Source of the DNA: Arsenophonus endosymbiont of Aleurodicus dispersus
GTDB taxonomy: Bacteria; Pseudomonadota; Gammaproteobacteria; Enterobacterales; Enterobacteriaceae
Direction of reading: 5' to 3'
DNA length: 64,000 bases
Assembly: GCF_900343015.1 (NCBI RefSeq)
Contig: NZ_LR025108.1
Coordinates: 124,001-188,000 of the forward strand
The first letter of the stretch is position 1. Each line of letters opens with the position of its first letter. This document shows positions 12,711-22,359 of this stretch, in pieces. Made by a program: the position numbers and the translations under genes. The notes beneath the pieces are model-generated. The model searched no databases. It was not told where the DNA came from and was given only the letters and a program-made list of their open reading frames with translations.

Positions 12711-12830
12711 TCAGTACTCGGCGCGCTGGAGCAAAATTTTTATGATAAAACTACTAAACCAATATTTTAAATAAAATTTAGTTAAGTCGCCTTTATGTTG
12801 AGCAAAACCATCCCATAGATAAAAGGATAT
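12711..12830 (-). pseudogene. rnhB: C-terminal remnant of rnhB (ribonuclease HII)
   Basis: On the minus strand a short stretch around 12786-12809 translates as GFAQHKG, the hallmark of the RnhB C-terminal region (YGFAQHKGYPT). It is followed by KFYLKYW, resembling FHLEKL, and ends at a stop just before dnaE. A one-base shift sits at the tyrosine-glycine junction. Only about 40 codons survive. Position immediately upstream of dnaE is the E. coli order lpxB-rnhB-dnaE. The remaining RNase H function in the window is rnhA at 49.3 kb. Confidence 0.65.
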
Positions 12831-13008
12831 CTAACTATCACATTTCACTATCTAGGGTTACTTTCGCTAATATAGAAAAGGTAATAATTTATTGTACTAT
12901 ACCTAACAATTACCTAGAATGATCTACTAATAAGGTACAGGAAAACTTTATCTATCATTACCATACACAAAATAAGGTATAGTGGTAAGGACACTAACCT
13001 AAGTATAC

Positions 13009-13440
13009 CTAAGTGGCATCTGGTAGTATATTGATATTATCTATCTTTTCAAGCTTTGCTACCCAATACTTCAACGCATTATGCCGATTGTATGTTAACT
13101 TTTTGAATCCGCCAATATGACAATCCAGCTGAATAAATTCTTTAACCAACTCATTGCCTAATAGATTGGGCAATGAAATAAAATGTATTTTAACTATACG
13201 TTTAGCTAGCCAATAAGTCACTGGTTTAGATATCCAACTAACATCAAATACTTTGCTAACATATATTCTAATGCAGAGGTACCAGAAGCTAATAAAGTTG
13301 CATAGGCTGCGATTATAGCTATCCGCGCTTGACCATCTAAAATTTTCAGTTAGCTAAAGATCTGGATAAATTCCTTCAAATTACTATCAACATTGTTGAT
13401 TAACGATAGAAACTAAGATTGGCAAATAAAGATTTCTTCT
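13009..13440 (-). pseudogene. lpxB: C-terminal remnant of lpxB (lipid-A-disaccharide synthase)
   Basis: Minus-strand pieces in more than one frame read LPILVSIVNQQ, then [31 protein letters not shown] (split by shifts) and [27 protein letters not shown]. These follow the LpxB C-terminal half (DGMGREAMVASDAALLASG..., [28 protein letters not shown]). The last part is still open as a 70-codon frame ending at 13009, but it lacks any start context and the N-terminal half of the enzyme. It sits between the rnhB and lpxA remnants, as expected from E. coli. Confidence 0.88.
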
Positions 13441-13529
13441 ATTTAGATTACTTACTTGTTAACTAATAATCGCACGGTATTTTTACCTGCTGATTATTTT
13501 CACCTAGCTTCACGGGTTACCTCTTACAC

Positions 13530-13941
13530 CAGTTACTAATCGGATGTAGTGATTATTTATCAAAACCACGACTTTTTAGTACTTAAATATTCATACCATG
13601 TGGCATGATTACCTTGCGCAATAATATAAGGCGGAACATTGTTAGCAACACCAGAACAACCAACAAATATAAGCACCAATTTGATAAAAATTATGCCCAA
13701 CTAGAATACCAATAACTAATCTAAAATCTAGTTATCTCTCCTTGAGATTTTATCTCCTGATTAATTTCACCAATAGTGATAAACTGAAATATCTCGCTAT
13801 TATAACAAATTTTGGTATTTAATTTGACAACTCAACTACATGATATTTAAGTGTTGTATTTGCACTATGATAACCAGTATAGCAAGCAAAATAGCCCTTG
13901 ACATTTACACTGGGATTAATAATCGCTGTTTTATTAATCAT
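13530..13941 (-). pseudogene. lpxA: remnant of lpxA (UDP-N-acetylglucosamine acyltransferase)
   Basis: From an ATG at 13941 the minus strand reads MINKTAIINPSVNVKGYFAC and then TLKYHVVELSN, matching the start of LpxA (MIDKSAFVHPTAIV...VLKSHVVVNGH). The C-terminal piece reads [19 protein letters not shown] and, after a shift, a KSRGFD segment ([28 protein letters not shown] in E. coli). Most of the left-handed beta-helix with the catalytic histidine is gone, and stops are frequent. It begins 8 bases after the fabZ stop, the normal fabZ-lpxA arrangement. Confidence 0.9.
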
Positions 13942-13949
13942 ATCAGCCC

Positions 13950-14408
13950 TCATTTTTCCGCTTCTTGGCTGCGAGCACACATCATTATTGCTTCACAAAC
14001 AACTTTTTCATCTACTTTTGCGACACCTTTAAATCGCGTCAAACCACGCTTAGTTTTAACAAACGTTACCTCAAAAATCATTTGGTCGCCAGGTTGTACC
14101 GGATGTTTAAACCTTACTTCGTCAATTCCAGCAAAATAATATAGTTCACCAGGCTCTAATTTACCTGCACTCTTAAAGGCTAAAATACCAGCTGCTTGAG
14201 CAATAGCCTCAAGAATTAAGACCCCAGGAAATATTGGTTTACCAGGAAAATGACCTTGAAAGAAAGGTTCATTAAAAGATATATTTTTTACTGCACGTAA
14301 AAATTTACCTTCTTCAAAATCCAATACACGATCAACTAACAAAAAAGGATAGCGATGGGGTAACAACCCTAAAATTTCTTCTATATCCAGAGTATGCTTA
14401 TCACTCAT
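13950..14408 (-). CDS. fabZ: 3-hydroxyacyl-[acyl-carrier-protein] dehydratase FabZ
   Basis: Dehydrates beta-hydroxyacyl-ACP in fatty-acid elongation. The 152 residues match E. coli (151). It is a single hot-dog domain with [18 protein letters not shown] at the N-terminus, the catalytic histidine in [15 protein letters not shown] near residue 55, and the catalytic glutamate in [14 protein letters not shown] near 69. A ribosome site AAGAAGAG precedes the ATG. It is the only intact gene left between dnaE and cdsA: lpxD upstream and lpxA, lpxB downstream are all dead. That shows FabZ is kept for phospholipid synthesis and not lipid A. Confidence 0.97.
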   Translation of the reverse strand: MSDKHTLDIEEILGLLPHRYPFLLVDRVLDFEEGKFLRAVKNISFNEPFFQGHFPGKPIFPGVLILEAIAQAAGILAFKSAGKLEPGELYYFAGIDEVRFKHPVQPGDQMIFEVTFVKTKRGLTRFKGVAKVDEKVVCEAIMMCARSQEAEK

Positions 14409-14455
14409 AGAAAAGACTCTTCTTGTTTAAATTTAAACAATTATATATGAATAAT

Positions 14456-14497
14456 GCGGCCTGCTTTAACCCGAAATGAGGGTATTCGGCAGGCCGC
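14456..14497. terminator. GC-rich perfect hairpin between lpxD remnant and fabZ
   Basis: Two 9-base arms, GCGGCCTGC at 14456-14464 and GCAGGCCGC at 14489-14497, are exact inverse complements. A second inner pairing is possible between CCGAA (14471-14475) and TTCGG (14485-14489). There is no following T-run on either strand, so a simple intrinsic terminator is not certain. It may be an attenuator, an RNA-stability element or an old repetitive extragenic palindrome. It stands out as the most GC-rich and best-paired element in a very AT-rich eroding region. Confidence 0.5.
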
Positions 14498-14522
14498 AAT
14501 TAATAAATCTACACAACAGTAT

Positions 14523-15290
14523 TTAGTTATCTTTACTAAATACTTTACGTTCTAGTACCTTCATGCGTTTAGCTATTGAATTAATATTCAAGACTAAAGC
14601 AGCTGTTTTTCAACAAAAATTTGGTGTAATGGAATGCCAGAAGAGTATATTCCAGGCTCCCTAATTGGACTAACTAATTAACATTGCATTGCTATTCCTA
14701 TTATAGGAACCTTATCATATATTTCCATATGTCTATTCAATCTTTTCCTATCTTCAGACTACCGTACATAATAACAACACCCGCAGGTGATGATCACCAA
14801 TCATCAAATTATCTGCAATTTAACATTGGTTATCTATTATAACTCCATTTATAACTCCATTCCCAATAATGGAGTACACAGCACCAATTTTAACATTATT
14901 ACTAATAATAACTAAACCTAACTGAGGTATTTTTATAAATTATCCTTTTTCATTTACATAGCTAAAACCATATTAATAAATAACTATTCCTGATTGGATA
15001 AGAAAATGTTGAACTATCTTGACATTATGATAAATAGGCTAGCTAGATAAAGATATTCAACCACTGGCGATTGCTCTTTAACCACAGCACAGTAGTATCT
15101 TTACATTATGTCAGGTAACAACTATACGATAAAAATGTATAGGAGCATTACTAGTACTAGTAATGATAATATCACTATACCCATGTAAATGCGCGTCTAA
15201 CTTTTGGGATAAATTAGCTAATCGAATAGAACCAATCTATTATTTAACCTTCTTATTAACCAGATAAGTAACATTTTTTAGTTTAGAACT
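14523..15290 (-). pseudogene. lpxD: remnant of lpxD (lipid A N-acyltransferase)
   Basis: The C-terminal end is clearest: the minus strand gives PIREPGIYSSGIPLHQ and, in a neighbouring frame, NINSIAKRMKVLERKVFSKDN and a stop at 14523. This follows LpxD (PITEPGVYSSGIPLQPN...[20 protein letters not shown]). Upstream, fragments of hexapeptide-like repeats appear with many stops. The N-terminal boundary is only approximate, set by the start of the skp remnant. With lpxA and lpxB also dead, the first steps of lipid A synthesis cannot be encoded here. Confidence 0.88.
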
Positions 15291-15329
15291 ATTTTACGGA
15301 TATAGAACCGCATTTACGTCCACAACCAC

Positions 15330-15694
15330 ATCGTAATGCTCTTTTTCTGCAACCTATTTGGTTGCTATCTTTATAGTTAGCAATATTTTATTGTGCTCTT
15401 CTTGCTGACGAAGTTGGTTATCTTGTTTAAATTGCTGTGCTTTTTTAAGCAAATATTTCCGCTTAGCTTCAAATACTTCCAGATATTTTTCATTAGTATT
15501 TGCGGCATTTTTTTTCTACCCTAAATATTTTTCCATATCTTGGAACTCATTAGCGCGTCCTTAAAACTATTTTTCAAGTTGCTTATCGCTTTACTATATG
15601 TTCTGAAAAATTTAAACGCCGTTAATAACTGCCACTTTATCTGCATAAGCAATGACAGATAAGGTTTTGATGGTTATCAATTGGTTGATTTCAT
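15330..15694 (-). pseudogene. skp: remnant of skp (periplasmic outer-membrane protein chaperone)
   Basis: Minus-strand frames read AYADKVAVINGV near the N-terminus, including the end of the signal peptide, then GRANEFQDMEKYL, then KAQQFKQDNQLRQQEEHNKILLTIKIATK. These match Skp segments ADKIAIVNMGSL, GRASELQRMETDL and [29 protein letters not shown]. Several stops and shifts break the gene. Its place between lpxD and bamA agrees with E. coli. Confidence 0.87.
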
Positions 15695-16450
15695 CGTCAT
15701 GGCTAGTTCACCATTTAATTTAACTCTTGATATGGTATCTCTATCGCCCTCTCTCAAATTTAGAGTAACATAAATAGACTTATTATCTGGTGTTAGACTA
15801 ACATTAGTTGAGTCGATATTAAATTTAGCATAACCTATGTTGAGGTAACAACTGCGCAGCGATTCTAAATCATCAACTAATTTTTGCGTTTGATATTGTT
15901 GATCAGCAATAAAATTCCACCAAGGCACATTTTCCCGTAATTTAAAACAATTTAATAACTCACCAGTGGTAAAATCTTTATTCCAGACGAGATTAATCTT
16001 TTGAAGATTAGCTGAAACTACTTCAGAAAAGATTAACTTTAAGTCAACATTATTACGCGGTAGCGGTGTGACTACTGCTTTAACTGTAGCATTATACTTA
16101 CCAAAACTAGAATAAAAATTTTCAAGACTATTTTCAATATTCGCCAGTTTTGTGCGATAAAGTACTTCACCAACTTTAATATTAGAAGCATCAAGATTTT
16201 GCTTTAATAAATTATTTTAAACCAACTTATTACCATAATACTTGCAATAGTTGACCGCTATTTTACTTGAACTATCAGCGTATTTACCGCAAGCAAAACT
16301 TTAACATCTTCGAAATTACCAGTTGAGAATAGCTCTCGAATAGTACGACTGATATCATCATCATTAATCATATCACCTACCAGAACCGGCATATTCTATA
16401 GTACTGCACCAACAGCAACGCGTTGAATACCTTCAACCGGATACAATAGT
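15695..16450 (-). pseudogene. bamA: truncated bamA: POTRA region only, beta-barrel deleted
   Basis: Minus-strand pieces match BamA from the first POTRA domain (EGIQRVAVGAVL, then [21 protein letters not shown] and [11 protein letters not shown]) to the third. The third is still an open frame of about 80 codons: [50 protein letters not shown]. Stops interrupt the earlier part. Directly after VKLNGELA in POTRA3 the sequence runs into the start of the skp remnant. POTRA4, POTRA5 and the whole barrel, about 500 codons, have therefore been removed in one step. BamA is normally essential for inserting outer-membrane proteins. Confidence 0.93.
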
Positions 16451-16659
16451 GCTGCTAAATAGCTGCGATGCTATGAGCAACTTTTTCAATCCTATCTACT
16501 ATTTGTAACCCTGATAATGTGGCCACTGAGTTGGTTTGAATATTACACACAAAGGTATTTAACTGACATTAACTGGCATAATCACCAAAAATAAAACCGA
16601 AGCTTGAGTCTCTAGATAAAAATTAAATTACATGAAATTTATAATTTTTTTATTGAAGT

Positions 16660-16809
16660 TGAGTTTCAAAAAGATAAGCCATAAGGCTATTCCAAAACCA
16701 ATGGAAAACCGCTCAACATAAATACCACAGCGTCTAGCTACCCATGGCAAAATTGGTACGATTATTAGCACCCCTAAATAAATGCGGCTAAACAGCAAAT
16801 AAATCCCAT
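16660..16809 (-). pseudogene. rseP: N-terminal scrap of rseP (site-2 protease)
   Basis: The minus strand reads [31 protein letters not shown], broken here only by an upstream stop. It corresponds to RseP residues about 16-50 ([33 protein letters not shown]). The metalloprotease HExxH motif has been replaced, with a short deletion turning HEFGHFW into PILPW. Nothing of the PDZ domains or the second zinc ligand remains. Position next to cdsA matches E. coli. Confidence 0.88.
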
Positions 16810-16824
16810 GATATACCTTAAAAA

Positions 16825-17679
16825 CTAAAAAAATAATAATATTAATCCGGCAAAAACAGATATAGCAGCTGTCAAACTATCAATTCTATCTAATACGCCA
16901 CCATGTCCTGGAATTAAATGACTACTATCTTTGATGCCAGCCTGACGTTTAAACATGCTTTCTGTTAAATCACCAAAAACAGAGATAATAACAACAATAA
17001 CAGAACAAAATACTAAATTCTTGGATATCAATAGAATAGGAGAAAATAAACTAAATAACCAAGCTATAATAGCTGCTGTCATCATACCACCGAGTATGCC
17101 TTCTAAGGTTTTACCAGGAGAAATCTCAGCTGCTAATTTGTGTTTGCCAAATAAATGACCAAAAAAATAAGCGCCACTATCTACACTCCAAACTAATAGC
17201 ATGACATAAAAAACCCACCAAGCACCGATAAAATTATCGACATTATAATCGATATGTTTTAATACCAACATGCCACAGTAAAAAGGTAAAATAGTTAAAA
17301 TACCAAACAATATTTTTAATATTACTGACTTATACCAAAATAGAGCGGAAGTAGGAAAAGTGATAACCAATATTATCGCAACTAACCACCAAATTAATCC
17401 AGCTGATAAAATATAAATAATCAAAGGCTCTGTTGTTAATTGACTAAAATCCTGAAGGAACAATTGTAAACTCAATAAACAAATACCAAATAAAACAGCA
17501 CATATAATCCGGTTAATATGCCCTGTCCAGCCAATAAATTGACTCCATTCCCAAGCAGCTAACGAGCAAATAATAATGATAATATACCCAAACAAGTTAA
17601 GAGGTAAGAAAAAAAGTGCATCAATAACTAACGGAACAAGTATGACAGCTGTAATGATACGAGCATTGAAGTTTAGCAA
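16825..17679 (-). CDS. cdsA: phosphatidate cytidylyltransferase
   Basis: Makes CDP-diacylglycerol from phosphatidate and CTP, the branch point for phospholipids, in the inner membrane. The 284 residues (285 in E. coli) carry about eight hydrophobic helices. The CDS signature is at the C-terminal end: [20 protein letters not shown] followed by [15 protein letters not shown]. The start is a TTG at 17679 with GGGAA seven bases upstream; no ATG or GTG is available in register. It begins 9 bases after uppS and is surely co-transcribed with it. Its product feeds PssA, encoded at 62.5 kb. Confidence 0.96.
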   Translation of the reverse strand: MLNFNARIITAVILVPLVIDALFFLPLNLFGYIIIIICSLAAWEWSQFIGWTGHINRIICAVLFGICLLSLQLFLQDFSQLTTEPLIIYILSAGLIWWLVAIILVITFPTSALFWYKSVILKILFGILTILPFYCGMLVLKHIDYNVDNFIGAWWVFYVMLLVWSVDSGAYFFGHLFGKHKLAAEISPGKTLEGILGGMMTAAIIAWLFSLFSPILLISKNLVFCSVIVVIISVFGDLTESMFKRQAGIKDSSHLIPGHGGVLDRIDSLTAAISVFAGLILLFF

Positions 17680-17688
17680 AATAGTTCC

Positions 17689-18453
17689 CTATTCTTCATA
17701 AATATTATCAGGCTTAGTGTTACCAAAACGTCGTTCACGCTGATTAAAAACCACAATTGCCCTTTTAAAAGCTTCCTCATCAAAATCAGGCCAGAGCACA
17801 TCTATAAAATAAAATTCTGCATAAGCAATCTGCCATAAAAGAAAATTACTGATGCGATATTCCCTCCCAGTTCTAATAACTAAATCAACGGTTGGTTGAT
17901 CATGTAAACTAATAAATTTATTGACGGTATCTTCATCAAGATTTTCTGGTAGTAATGAACCAGACTTAACTTTTTCAGTAATAAGTACCATTGCATGGGC
18001 TATATCCCAACGACCACCATAATTAGCTGCAATATTAAGTTGTAATCCGGTATTATTTGCTGTAATGTCAATCGCATGCTTAATACTATTTTGTAATTTA
18101 TACTTAAATCTGCTGATATCACCAATAATCGTTAATTTAATATTATTAATATTTAATTTTTTAACTTCATTATCCAAAAACCAAGTAAAAAGCTCCATCA
18201 GAGCACTAACCTCAGTTTTAGGTCTATTCCAATTTTCACTACTAAACGCATATAGAGTTAAAGACTGAATTTTATTTTCAACAGCAAATTTAACCGCGTT
18301 TTGTACCGCTTCTGTACCTGCTCGATGCCCTTTAATTTTTAACTTTCCATGTTGTTTCGCCCAGCGGCCATTACCATCCATAATAATAGCAACATGCCTT
18401 GGAATTTGTTGCCGTGTACTATTCAAAATACTTCCTTTACTATAAGCTAACAT
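17689..18453 (-). CDS. uppS: undecaprenyl diphosphate synthase
   Basis: Condenses isopentenyl diphosphate onto farnesyl diphosphate to make the C55 lipid carrier for peptidoglycan and other envelope polymers. The substrate-binding P-loop-like motif HVAIIMDGNGRWAK is near residue 20, YAFSSENWNRP near 68, and the C-terminal signature DLVIRTGREYRISNFLLWQ near 190. A GTG one codon earlier is also possible, mirroring the MM start of E. coli. The upstream gene dxr is a pseudogene, so the isoprenoid precursors must come from elsewhere or from another intact route. Confidence 0.96.
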   Translation of the reverse strand: MLAYSKGSILNSTRQQIPRHVAIIMDGNGRWAKQHGKLKIKGHRAGTEAVQNAVKFAVENKIQSLTLYAFSSENWNRPKTEVSALMELFTWFLDNEVKKLNINNIKLTIIGDISRFKYKLQNSIKHAIDITANNTGLQLNIAANYGGRWDIAHAMVLITEKVKSGSLLPENLDEDTVNKFISLHDQPTVDLVIRTGREYRISNFLLWQIAYAEFYFIDVLWPDFDEEAFKRAIVVFNQRERRFGNTKPDNIYEE

Positions 18454-18689
18454 CACTATTAAGTTTAATTATTTTGGATATTAAAAATAAAATTACTTAA
18501 GATGAATGAAAAATGTTTTATATTTACTAATAAGTAAATAGTTAGCACTTTATTCATTTTTTATAACCTAAAATTATTATAATTTTACAAAAATTTAAAC
18601 TAACATAAATATAGAACCATTTAATAGTATACAGCTAATGTTTCAACATAATAAATGGCAATTTAACGTGCTTATCTAAGTGTCAGCTA

Positions 18690-19535
18690 AACTTAGCCTA
18701 AGCCTAGCCTTTCTAAGGTATCAAAATTAACTTGTGCAATATCAGTAAATTGCAGTTTTACTGCTAAAAATGCAGCAACATAAACTTAATTTGCAGCATT
18801 TAAGATTGTAGTGGATTTGATGCTTGTCCATGATGATAAGCATCAATCGCTAGTTTCAAACATGGGTAACGTTGGTAATCTGGTACAATAAAAGTTAATG
18901 AATATAATTGTTTAAAATAATGAATAACAGATTGTGGGTGAAGAAGAACTTCAATTTGTTCGACAGGAGCATTTTAAAATATCGTGTGTCAATATATTTA
19001 AGCCCTTTATTCATCATAGTTGCCAAATAAACGGATATCTTAGGCCGAATAGACTAATTAGGGGTATTACAATACTAATTGGGCGTTATATTATTAATTA
19101 AGAGAAGCAAGCTAAATTTACCGGAACACCCTGAACCAGTTAATACTATGCGCGTTATTACGAGCAAAACCTTAATGTAAGTCGGTAAACTTTGAAATAT
19201 CCCATTATGTTAACTGTCAGTACCTGAGCACAATGTTTTAAAATTGCATCAAAAAACATTTTCCCACTAGTAATCAATGATTCTTTATTCACTAATAAAA
19301 TACGCTTACCTTAACGAAGAGCAGTTAATGTTGGTATTATTACTGGAATTGCTGAAGATCAATATTATCAAGTGCTGCTCTTTCACAAACTAACTTTTGG
19401 CCTGATAAAACTACATTTTTTTGCATTTAGCTAATTTTTATCTAATATAGCAGCATATTGTGGCTTTAATCCTATGCCGAGCAATAGTAACCACATTTTT
19501 ATGTGCTAATGCAATAAAATTTTCAGACATATCAT
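18690..19535 (-). pseudogene. dxr: remnant of dxr (1-deoxy-D-xylulose 5-phosphate reductoisomerase)
   Basis: Minus-strand fragments in several frames match Dxr: ENFIALAHKNVVTIARHR near the N-terminus, GKRILLVNKESLITSGKMFFDAIL in the middle (LLANKESLVTCGRLFMDAVK in E. coli), and [24 protein letters not shown] near the C-terminus ([24 protein letters not shown]). Stops and shifts are frequent and segments are missing. The position between uppS and frr is the E. coli order. Dxr catalyses the committed step of the MEP isoprenoid pathway. Confidence 0.92.
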
Positions 19536-19674
19536 CGTGATATATATGCTCAACTATTTAATTTTAACGAATTATATCTATCTGAGCTATATAATATAAC
19601 ATAAAATGTAGCAATAAATTTTAAGATATAATAAAAATATACTATACTTTTATATATATTATAATATTACTATA

Positions 19675-20232
19675 TTAAAATTCCATCAATTCTTTTTCTT
19701 TTTGTTCTAAAGCTTCACCAACTTGCTTAATAAAATTATCGGTAAACTTCTGGATTTCATCTTGCGCTCGCCGTTCATCATCTTCACTAATTTTTTTATC
19801 TTTTAATAATACTTTGATTTTATCATTTGCATCACGTCGTACATTACGAACAGATACACGCCCCTGTTCAGCATCATTACGGATAATTTTAATCAAATTC
19901 TTACGTCTTTCTTCGGTCAACGGTGGTAAATAAACTCGTATTATATTTCCTGCTGAAGAAGTATTAAGACCCAAATCTGATGCTATAATGGCTTTTTCAA
20001 CTACAGGTACTAACGTAAGATCAAATATAGTAATGACGAGTGTACGTGAATCCTCAGCTGTAATATTTGACAAATGACGTAATGGAGTTGCCGCAACATA
20101 ATAATTAATCATAATATCATCTAATAAACTTGGTGATGCACGGCCGGTACGAACTTTACTAATTTGATTTTTAAATGCTTCAACGCTTTTTTCCATACGT
20201 TCTTGAGCATCTTTTTTAATTTCATTAATCAC
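19675..20232 (-). CDS. frr: ribosome recycling factor
   Basis: Splits the post-termination ribosome together with EF-G. The 185 residues equal E. coli. The family core is intact: [13 protein letters not shown]-like [16 protein letters not shown] near residue 26, [12 protein letters not shown] near 60, [17 protein letters not shown] near 105 and [19 protein letters not shown] near 128. The start is GTG at 20232, preceded by TAAGGG. The run accompanied by pyrH, tsf and rpsB upstream is the standard order of enteric bacteria. Confidence 0.97.
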   Translation of the reverse strand: MINEIKKDAQERMEKSVEAFKNQISKVRTGRASPSLLDDIMINYYVAATPLRHLSNITAEDSRTLVITIFDLTLVPVVEKAIIASDLGLNTSSAGNIIRVYLPPLTEERRKNLIKIIRNDAEQGRVSVRNVRRDANDKIKVLLKDKKISEDDERRAQDEIQKFTDNFIKQVGEALEQKEKELMEF

Positions 20233-20342
20233 ATTTAAACCCTTAGCAACTATTGATAAATATGTTAAATAACATCATTTAATTATTTTAACGATACTGA
20301 TAATATCATACTGTCAAAAAATCATCTGTGTCTCTCAATATA

Positions 20343-21071
20343 TTAATCACGCGAGATTAACGTACCTTCATTTTCACCCATCACAATTCGACGTAAAGCA
20401 CCTGGTTTATTAATATTGAAAACACGAATAGGTAAATTATGATCACGAGCTAGAGTAAATGCCGCTAAATCCATCACTTTTAATTCACATTCTAATACGT
20501 CTTGATAGGTTAACTTATTACAAAAAACTGCATCTGAACGCTTGGATGGATCGGCGGAGTAGATACCATCTACTTTAGTTGCTTTTAAAACAACATCAGC
20601 TTCAATTTCTATCCCTCTTAAACAAGCAGCTGAATCTGTTGTAAAAAAAGGATTACCAGTTCCTGCTGAGAAAATAACAACTTTGCCATTACGAAGCAAA
20701 CTAATCGCCTTAGTCCAACTATAATTATCACACACACCATTTAATGGTATTGCAGACATGAGCCTAGCATTAACATATGCACGATGTAAAGCATCACGTA
20801 TGGCTAATCCATTCATTACTGTCGCTAGCATCCCCATATGATCACTAACTACACGATTCATCCCAGCCTCAGCTAGCCCTGCACCACGAAAAAGGTTGCC
20901 ACCACCAATAACTACACCAACCTGTATTGCTAACTCTATTAGTTCCTTAATTTCTTGTGCCATACGATCTAAAATACTCGCATCAATACCAAAACCTTCT
21001 GAACCTTGTAGAGCTTCGCCACTTATCTTAAGTAATATACGTTGATATAAAGGTTTTGCATTAGTTGCCAT
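20343..21071 (-). CDS. pyrH: UMP kinase
   Basis: Phosphorylates UMP to UDP; a hexameric bacterial enzyme of the amino-acid kinase fold. The 242 residues match E. coli (241). Visible motifs are [13 protein letters not shown] at the N-terminus, [19 protein letters not shown] near 55, and [21 protein letters not shown] near 140. [15 protein letters not shown] follows near 163. The ATG at 21071 is preceded by AGGACG. It feeds pyrG further along the window, which makes CTP for cdsA. Confidence 0.97.
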   Translation of the reverse strand: MATNAKPLYQRILLKISGEALQGSEGFGIDASILDRMAQEIKELIELAIQVGVVIGGGNLFRGAGLAEAGMNRVVSDHMGMLATVMNGLAIRDALHRAYVNARLMSAIPLNGVCDNYSWTKAISLLRNGKVVIFSAGTGNPFFTTDSAACLRGIEIEADVVLKATKVDGIYSADPSKRSDAVFCNKLTYQDVLECELKVMDLAAFTLARDHNLPIRVFNINKPGALRRIVMGENEGTLISRD

Positions 21072-21309
21072 AAGGTTTCGTCCTGGGCAGATAAATTATT
21101 GAATTTTAAAAATTCTTAGTTCAAAGTATGAATGTAAAATACATGATTAATTACTTTTCTTAATTTCATGAAACACAGGCTGAATAATAACCATAATCCG
21201 TTGAATTAAACATACTAATCATTAAATAATTTAATGGCCTATTTATACATTAATTCTTCTTAATGATGTATTATCAAACAGATATAAAATAAATTAGAGA
21301 TATTAGATA

Positions 21310-21335
21310 AAACAGAACCGCCTATTGGCGGTTCT
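21310..21335 (-). terminator. intrinsic terminator after tsf
   Basis: On the minus strand an 8-base perfect stem (AGAACCGCC with GGCGGTTCT) closes a short loop and is followed by GTTTTA. It begins about 20 bases past the tsf stop. It is a conventional Rho-independent terminator ending the rpsB-tsf unit and separating it from pyrH-frr. Confidence 0.85.
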
Positions 21336-21353
21336 ATTTAACAATAGGTATTA

Positions 21354-22205
21354 TTATTTACTCATTGCTGCTACTTCCGCAACAAAATCAGTTTTCACTT
21401 TTTCAATACCTTCACCAACTTCAAATCTGATAAAATTAATCACTGTTGCATTGTTATCTTTTAATAACACACCAACTGTTTTACTTAGATCCATAACAAA
21501 TTTTTGACCAATTAAAGAGATCTGACTAGTGAATTTATTCAGGCGCCCGGTTACTATTTTTTCCACAATTTCACGAGGCTTACCAGATTGCATTGCTATA
21601 TCTAATTGAATTTGTTGTTCATGAGCAACAACATCAGCTGGCACATCTGCCGGTGTAACATATTCTGGGTTACTAGCCGCTATATGCATCGCAATATGCT
21701 TAATAAGCTCATCATCCGCACCTTCAGTAGAGACAATAACGCCAATACGAGCACCATGTAAGTAATAGCCTAGTGTTTCACCTTCTAATATCTCTACTCG
21801 TCTAATATTAATATATTCACCAATTTTGGCAACTATTGCTATTCGTTGCTGTTCAAATTTTATCTTTAATTCATCAATATTTGAACATTTATTTTGGATA
21901 ACGTATTTCAATACTTCATTACTAAATGCGATAAAACTCGCATCCTTAGCTACAAAATCAGTTTCACAATTTAACTCAAGTAAAGCACCAAATTTGCCAT
22001 CAGCAGAAATTTCTGCCATTACCACACCTTCGGTAGCTACTCGACCGGCTTTATTAGCCGCTTTTGCTTGACCTAATTTAGGCATATTAGCGATAGCTAA
22101 TTCAATATCTCCATTAGCTTCAACCAATGCTTTTTTACACTCCATCATACCTACACCAGTACGTTCGCGCAGTGCTTTTACTAAACCAGCGTTAATTCCA
22201 GACAT
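21354..22205 (-). CDS. tsf: elongation factor Ts
   Basis: Nucleotide exchange factor for EF-Tu. The 283 residues match E. coli (283). The UBA-like N-terminal domain reads [20 protein letters not shown]. The conserved TDFVAKD motif near residue 80, which inserts into EF-Tu, is intact. The core and dimerisation regions include [16 protein letters not shown] near 155. The ATG at 22205 has TGAGGAA upstream. It is the second gene of the rpsB-tsf operon. Confidence 0.97.
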   Translation of the reverse strand: MSGINAGLVKALRERTGVGMMECKKALVEANGDIELAIANMPKLGQAKAANKAGRVATEGVVMAEISADGKFGALLELNCETDFVAKDASFIAFSNEVLKYVIQNKCSNIDELKIKFEQQRIAIVAKIGEYINIRRVEILEGETLGYYLHGARIGVIVSTEGADDELIKHIAMHIAASNPEYVTPADVPADVVAHEQQIQLDIAMQSGKPREIVEKIVTGRLNKFTSQISLIGQKFVMDLSKTVGVLLKDNNATVINFIRFEVGEGIEKVKTDFVAEVAAMSK

Positions 22206-22359
22206 ATAATTTATTCCTCAATCTGTCTGATGGGTAATCATCTAACATAGATAATTATCATTATAAAAAGTAACACAAAGCCAACTAGACACCTACCAAT
22301 ATATTGTAATACCTGGTGCATCAGAACTATTCTATAATAAAAAATAGTTTACCTTAATT

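Noticed and set aside
13009-13221. 70-codon frame as a possible small protein
   Set aside because: It is the C-terminal part of lpxB with no start context; listed as a pseudogene.
15677-15928. 83-codon frame as a stand-alone POTRA protein
   Set aside because: It is the residue of bamA after barrel deletion, with upstream stops and no ribosome site or signal peptide.
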